A stretch of DNA of 64,000 nucleotides from Bursaphelenchus xylophilus (taxonomy: Eukaryota > Nematoda > Chromadorea > Rhabditida > Aphelenchoididae), in assembly GCA_904066235.2 (NCBI GenBank), contig CAJFCV020000002.1, positions 12,028,001-12,092,000 of the forward strand, read 5' to 3'. The translations under genes and the position numbers were made by a program. The notes below the pieces were generated by a model. It made no database searches. It saw only the letters and a program-made list of their open reading frames with translations, and was not told the origin of the DNA. Below, one piece after another: positions 58,719 to 64,000 of this stretch; position 1 is the stretch's first letter; every line of letters starts with the position of its first letter.

Positions 58719-61700
58719 CTGAAATAAAGAAAGGTTATTTTCAAGATTCTCACATCTGAAAAACGCAATGGAAACGAATGAAAATGGAGCAAAGGAAGGA
58801 AAATTTTTCAGAAAAGGTATAACACTACAAGACCTGGGATACAAAAAAAAGCAAACACTTCCCTGCAAATCTAAAGGTAAAACGTCCTTCCCAAAAACTT
58901 TGAACGACCGACAACGAACAATATCCCAGAATTCAGAAAAAGGCGTGAAAAAGCGCGCTAATTTTGGGTCAAGAAACACTCCGATGGGTCAAGACTTTCT
59001 CTGAAAATTCTTACGTTGTGTTCGCTGCAGTTTTTGAAGAAAATAAATCAGCGTGTTCGCTGTATTTTTTCGGCATTCAACGCGAATTTTCGTGTTCATT
59101 GTAATTGGCGGTATGGCAACGTAAAAACATTAGGATACCCGAGTAGCACGATATTTTGGAATTTAGAAGCTTTGAATCGCTCCATAGGAATCGAATGTCC
59201 GATAAATGGGATTCCCCGAGTCCAAAAAGGTACCGTTTGGTCAACTTAGCCCACATAGTACCCCATGATTGGAAGAAGGGGTAAAGCGCTTTTTTATATA
59301 GAGGAAAAAGACGCCCTGAATGAGACTTGCCGCTGATCGGCACTGGCGCGCTTTGTTACTCATTTTACAAGGCACCCTGAACGGGTTCTTTTGGAACGGA
59401 CTGCACTCTTTTTGCAGAGGCGCTGCGGCGTTGCTATAACAAGGCCGGGTGGCTGCGCTTTTAACTTGCTGTAGTCTGGCATTTGGCTGGGCGTTTTTGA
59501 AGCGAAACTGTGGGACGCTAGGAAAATTTTGGAGAGTATAATTGTTTAGTCATTCGATTGCTTGCAATGTGTTGTTGGTTGTGTACGCATCAGCCGTTCC
59601 TCCGGATTTGGAGATGCCTAACTCCTTTTTGGTCGTTCAGAAATCGTGATTACCGCAGTATCAATTAGTTGTAAGCGAATGCGCGGGACCTCTTATATCG
59701 TCTTTTTTAGATATCTTTACGCCTCATCGCATACCCTACCCATTTTATTCCCTTTGTTAACTTTAGAAACCGACTTCCGATCATTATACCTCTTGAGTAA
59801 GCCCTTTGATAAATTTGTTTCTTGAGTTTAGGCAATCCAGAGTTTGCCAGTTTTGTAACTTACAATTAATTGGTTGTTTACTCGGACGTCGCACAACGGG
59901 AAAGGGCAAATTTCGTAGTAGAGAACTTTAGACCCTGTGTTGTCCAATTTGGCGCGGATAAACGCATGTCGATTCCGGATGAATCCCCTAAAAGGTTAAT
60001 TAATTACTTCTGGTTTATCATGCGCTTTAGTGAACATAATAACCTTCGTCAAAGATTTTGGTAAACCTACGGTTGTTTAGGGTGCGAGCAATGCAGTACG
60101 ACATGGTTCCTGCCGACCTGACGGCCAAGTAATGTGTTTACAGCGAGTCTAAATGGAGATATGACATAATCGATTACTGGCTTACAAAATCAATTGGCAT
60201 TTTGACTCTGATTTGTTATTTATTGGTGAGTTCCGTGAGTCGAAGACTCGCCTCAAATGGAGCGTTCCATGTGGGAAGTCGGGCATCCCTGCTTGAATCT
60301 GAATTTATCTCTTTTTGACCGGAGCTCTTTGTAATCCTGCCGTAGTAATGCAATCACGAAATTATGATAAAAACGCCAAGAGCGCACACAAAGAACAACG
60401 AAGTTTAATAAATAAAATACGTAAGAAACATTAATTAAATCCGATATTTCAAAGAAATAAAAGAATGCAGAATCGTTAGTAGTTTTACTTCATTACCGGC
60501 AAGCTGATATCGACAAAAATCCTCGAGTTTAAAAAAACATCACAGATTTTTAGGATGAAAAGACCCAAGCTTTGGAGACAAGAAACAAGGATCTTGGTCG
60601 TAAAGCGAGCGATCGAAGCGAAAAAGAGAGGGTGGGGCACAAAAAAAGAGTGCGATTCAGTTGAATAACGAGGCACGGCGAGGGGGACGGACGGGTTCTC
60701 AAAGAAAGTGTTAGAGCTGAGCGCACATTCCCAGCTGGACATTGCTGTGGGGCTGTTGCCGGGCACGAAGACGTTTCTTCTCTCAAGTTCGGCGTTTTCC
60801 TCCAGATGTCTGGTGGGTGCTTCTAGTGTTTCCTACCGGAATTGCGAATAAGACTCACTCGTGGCCTCTTCATGTGAAACTTGGAGAGTGCTCTCTCTCT
60901 CTCCCTCTCGTGGTGTTTTTGCTGTCGGGTTACTACGCTCCTATACGTTCACTCAACCGTTTTGCTCTTTTTCCACAGGGTCTATGCAACCGGCGGGCAT
61001 AAGTCCTCATCTAGCAAGTTTTTGCTGCTTTCACTAACTTCGTATTTCACTCGTTCCCTCTGAGTATTTGCACTCTCTTTAAAAAAGCAATCTCTTTATA
61101 AGCGTGTGTTCTCATAAATCTTCTTGACTCGCGTGTGACTCGCCATCCCGTGCGTTATTAAAGTCTCATCATTTGCCGTATTCCCTCGTTATGTCTTTCG
61201 GGTCGCTTCGTCTCTCTTGCCGTCTTAGGGAACAAGCGATCTCTTGGGCTTTGGTTTCGGTCGGCTTGTGCGCTCATACTCGACAGAGGGACTAGCTCCA
61301 ATTCCACTCGCAATTGCGCGACTCTTTATGGGCCTCGTTTCCCATTATAGAATTTCCTTTCTCTAAGGTTTCACAGGTTTTAGGCGGAGAGAGAGAAGGT
61401 GTATGGTAGGATTTTTGCCCCATAGGTTGTGTTCAAGCAGGAAGATTACTTTTCTTACCTGCTGACACTTACATTCATGACCAACAAAACTTAATTATAG
61501 GTTGGGTGAGACGAAAATGAATAGATTCACAGAAGAGTGTTTTCTCGGCGGACGATTGGAGCTTACAATTAGTGGAAAGGTGCATACATCGGCTAAAAGT
61601 TCATGAATGTCCCACTATTCGAAGGCAGCTTTGCGAATACACCATGAATACACAACCTTGAGGTTATACACAAAAAATGGCGAAAACACAAACAGTTGCA

Positions 61701-63136
61701 TCCTTACAATCATCCCAAAACAACGAATTAACTATGCATTTAGAGACAGATAAATGATACCAGAATACGGTAAAGAAAGTAGTAGGTTCACCAACATGTA
61801 TCACGATTTATTTAACTCCAAATCATATTGCTAATAACCAACAAAGACATTCCCGTTGACTTATCTTACTCTTACTCGAGTTTATGACGCCGGATAAGGC
61901 CATTTTTACGAAACTCAAGGCAAACATACACTTCTTTTCTGAGTTGATAGCGAAAGTAACGGCTAGTGTAAGCTAACAAATTTCTGCAAACGTCCAAAGA
62001 AATCGTATTTGGATGTAGATCTCATGATAATGATGAAATACGTGTGATTTGTTGAAAAATTGCTCCACCTGAATGCTGTTCTCAAATTTTCTTGGCCGTT
62101 TTTAGGCCTTGAATCTCGAACATCTCCCGGAAATCAAAACGATCAATGAATAAAATTCTCTCCTTTGTACGTCGTAAAGTCTGATCCACTAATAAACAGG
62201 ACAAAGGTTTTATACACACATACAAATGCATTATACTCACAGGGGAAGTACTTCAAGTGTGACGCTCAGATTTTCTTTAAATTTTGCACACACATCGGGT
62301 ATGGACTAAATATCAATTCCTGAAAGTTTTAGCTCGCGCTTTGCGGGCGCCGCCGAGATATTGAACGATTTTTGCCGCCGAGAGAGCACGCTCAACGTGG
62401 AGAGCGGTCAGAGAGAAAACCGCTTTTTGGCCATAACTTTGGCAGTTTCGTGCGGAAAAATTTTATTTTTTGTAGAAACATTATTCTTTACGGTTGAAAT
62501 AGGCATGAAACTTTTCGTGCCGAAATTCGGCAAAAAGTCCCAAATTTTCGCCGACTTTCGATCTAAAAATCTCGGTTGTTTCTGCAAAGCGCGAGCTAGG
62601 ATTCCCGCATATATCTTAGAAAAAATTATTCTAAATTTGTGCCAAGTTTCATCAAAATCTGAGCGTCACACTTCAAGTACTTCCCTTGTCAATTTGCACC
62701 GTCTTTTTTCCAATTAATATTTTAAGCAGCTTGCAGATTATCTTCCTAGCATGGGCGCAACTCGCGCGTAAAAGAAATTGGTCGAAAGGAAAATTTTAGT
62801 GATAAGGAGAAGCAAGCGGCTTTCAGGAGGCCGTTCTGACGGCCGTTTATGTCCGCTGCGACAAAAATTCGCTATATCCATTTGGATTAGAGAATTTGTG
62901 AATTTATTGCTATTCAAGTTGTTTCCGAGACCACGTTCGCCTTTTTCGAGTCGGATTCTATGTTTTCGGTCGGTGATTTTTGTCAGAAAGAATTGAATGT
63001 TTTGCTTGCTGTCTTCCAAGAGTAGTTTTGGATTTTAGATCATGTTTGCAACAATTTTTTTACGTTATTATTATGTTTTCACGGAACTTGGCCTTCTTAT
63101 TACCTATTCTAATATTTTCAGATTTAAACTGCTTAG
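58719..63136. other. Long intergenic region with one TIR element
   Basis: Includes the 5' flank, and probably the missing first exon, of the PHD-finger gene, a CT-rich stretch (about 60880-61210) and the inverted-repeat element at 62243-62686. No other coding exon or RNA gene could be supported; short ORFs lack splice continuity and domain resemblance. Confidence 0.5.
62243..62686. mobile_element. 444-bp MITE with 33-bp terminal inverted repeats
   Basis: The left end GGGAAGTACTTCAAGTGTGA continues CGCTCAGATTTT. The right end is its inverse with one mismatch, finishing CTTCAAGTACTTCCC at 62686. A second, inner inverted pair, AGCTCGCGCTTTGC (62331) and GCAAAGCGCGAGCT (62584-62597), subdivides the element. 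No coding capacity. Confidence 0.75.
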
Positions 63137-64000
63137 ATGGCTGCGAAACCGGTACTCCTAAGAGAACTTGTCATAGTTGTGGCTTCCGACACCGAAGCCA
63201 AACGAATGATAGTATTCCACTGTCAGTCGTGTCAGGAAATCGAATATAAAAACATTGTGGCACAAGTAGGAGACTGGTTTTTGTATAATGGAAGCTTTGA
63301 ACGAATGGTCGTACCGGTGAAGACCGTGGTGTTCGAAGTTTACGGCAAGACCAGAATAGAAGTAAGACTTTATATTGTTTTTCTTGTTTTTAGATGTCGA
63401 TGTGAAGGTGAATATCAAAATTTGCGATTTTCTGTGAGATAGCTGTCTTAAACCCAACGGGCATTACTTTCCTTTTTTTATTTTGGAGGATTGTAAATTT
63501 TGGATTATTTCAGATTGAAACGCCGGCAATTTGCATTGCTCCTAGTCAGCTGTTTCCGGAGATTGAAGGCGACGTCGATAACTATTTATTCTCCCCGATT
63601 GTTGGTCGAGTAGCTGTAGGATTTGAGTGTAGGCTGGTGCCTGGAGTCATATATGATGTAAAGGCTGTATAGTATGTTATGTTTATCATTTTTTATAATA
63701 TTTTTTCGTTGTTTGATCGTTTTTTTTTCAGTATGTCTTCGAGTACGAGACTGTTCCAATGTATAAGAGCGGTTGACAGCTGTCATTTTATTACTCATAA
63801 GAACGGGATTACAAGGATAGAGGTGAGCAGATATATTTTTTGGATTTTCTTGTGTAGGAAATTTGCGATCACCATTATGTAAACATGATGGATTACGTTG
63901 AATTACGGATAGAAGAGTATGATGGGAGAGGTGTAGCAACGGCAACTCATTCTTCAATGCCTGCGAAGGCATTGGCCTACGTTAAATCGAGCGGGCTTTA
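63137..64000 (+). CDS. Unrecognised protein, N-terminal 206 residues (3' end outside window)
   Basis: Exons 63137-63361, 63514-63671, 63732-63822 and 63858-64000 join in phase with good acceptors (ATTTCAG, TTTTTTTCAG, TTGTGTAG). The protein starts MAAKPVLLRELVIVVASD and appears rich in beta strands, with a Cys pair (HCQSCQE), a further Cys at about residue 82 and no signal peptide, so it is probably intracellular. Later segments include LFSPIVGRVAVGFECRL and HHYVNMMDYVELRIEEYDG. The window ends two bases into a codon. No family is recognised. Confidence 0.65.

Noticed and set aside
62738..63019. 93-codon minus-strand frame upstream of the right-edge gene
   Set aside because: No supporting signals, low-complexity charge pattern and no homologue known.

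Overview
The window is animal DNA, most likely from a free-living or parasitic rhabditid-type nematode that is not C. elegans. Genes are compact and split by many short GT-AG introns (about 45-100 bp) with TTTCAG or TTTTAG acceptors. Several gene products are recognisably nematode proteins: perlecan UNC-52, zyxin ZYX-1, cystinosin, RBBP-5, astacin-like proteins and a GPI-type multicopper oxidase. No operon, CRISPR array, rRNA or canonical tRNA was found. All exon models were read by eye from splice signals and phase continuity; no database search was possible.

Layout. 1-8220 (+): 3' part of unc-52, with Ig domains, an early terminal exon giving a short isoform with a very basic tail (stop at 3110), and a long-isoform domain V (LG/EGF modules with a large Thr-rich mucin-like insert). 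8767-13631 (-): a synaptotagmin (TM plus two C2 domains) with a 3.3 kb intron. 17731-20313 (+): an astacin-like secreted protein from which the zinc-binding catalytic core is missing, followed by a Thr-rich linker and DUF5648-like repeats. 20636-24586 (+): a multicopper oxidase with an unrelated two-exon membrane-protein gene nested antisense in one intron (22893-23441). 25055-26341 (-): a secreted Gly/Asn-rich protein. 28093-38081 (-): zyxin, 13 exons. 40644-42173 (-): cystinosin. 42854-45308 (-): RBBP5, a WD40 subunit of the SET1/MLL H3K4 methyltransferase complexes. 45763-47482 (-): an unrecognised cysteine-free secreted protein with glycosaminoglycan-type Ser-Gly sites. 48074-53824 (+): three tandem pepsin-like aspartic proteases with near-identical exon structure, the first fused to a roughly 390-residue Gly/Lys/Tyr repeat tail. 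54432-54922 (+): a small secreted Gly-rich protein. 55302-58718 (-): a large nuclear-type protein ending in a PHD finger. 63137-64000 (+): an unrecognised conserved-looking gene running off the window.

Repeats. At least six terminal-inverted-repeat or hairpin elements of MITE type are visible (15087, 35197, 43313, 43591, 55062, 62243). Two lie back to back in one rbbp-5 intron.

Themes. Many products are extracellular: perlecan, the astacin-like protein, the oxidase, two Gly-rich proteins, the candidate proteoglycan and the aspartic proteases. The stretch from 45.7 to 55 kb looks like an accessory secretome block whose members share secretory signals and low-complexity sequence. The most unusual items are the protease with a repetitive structural tail, the astacin fold without HExxH, and the nested antisense gene.
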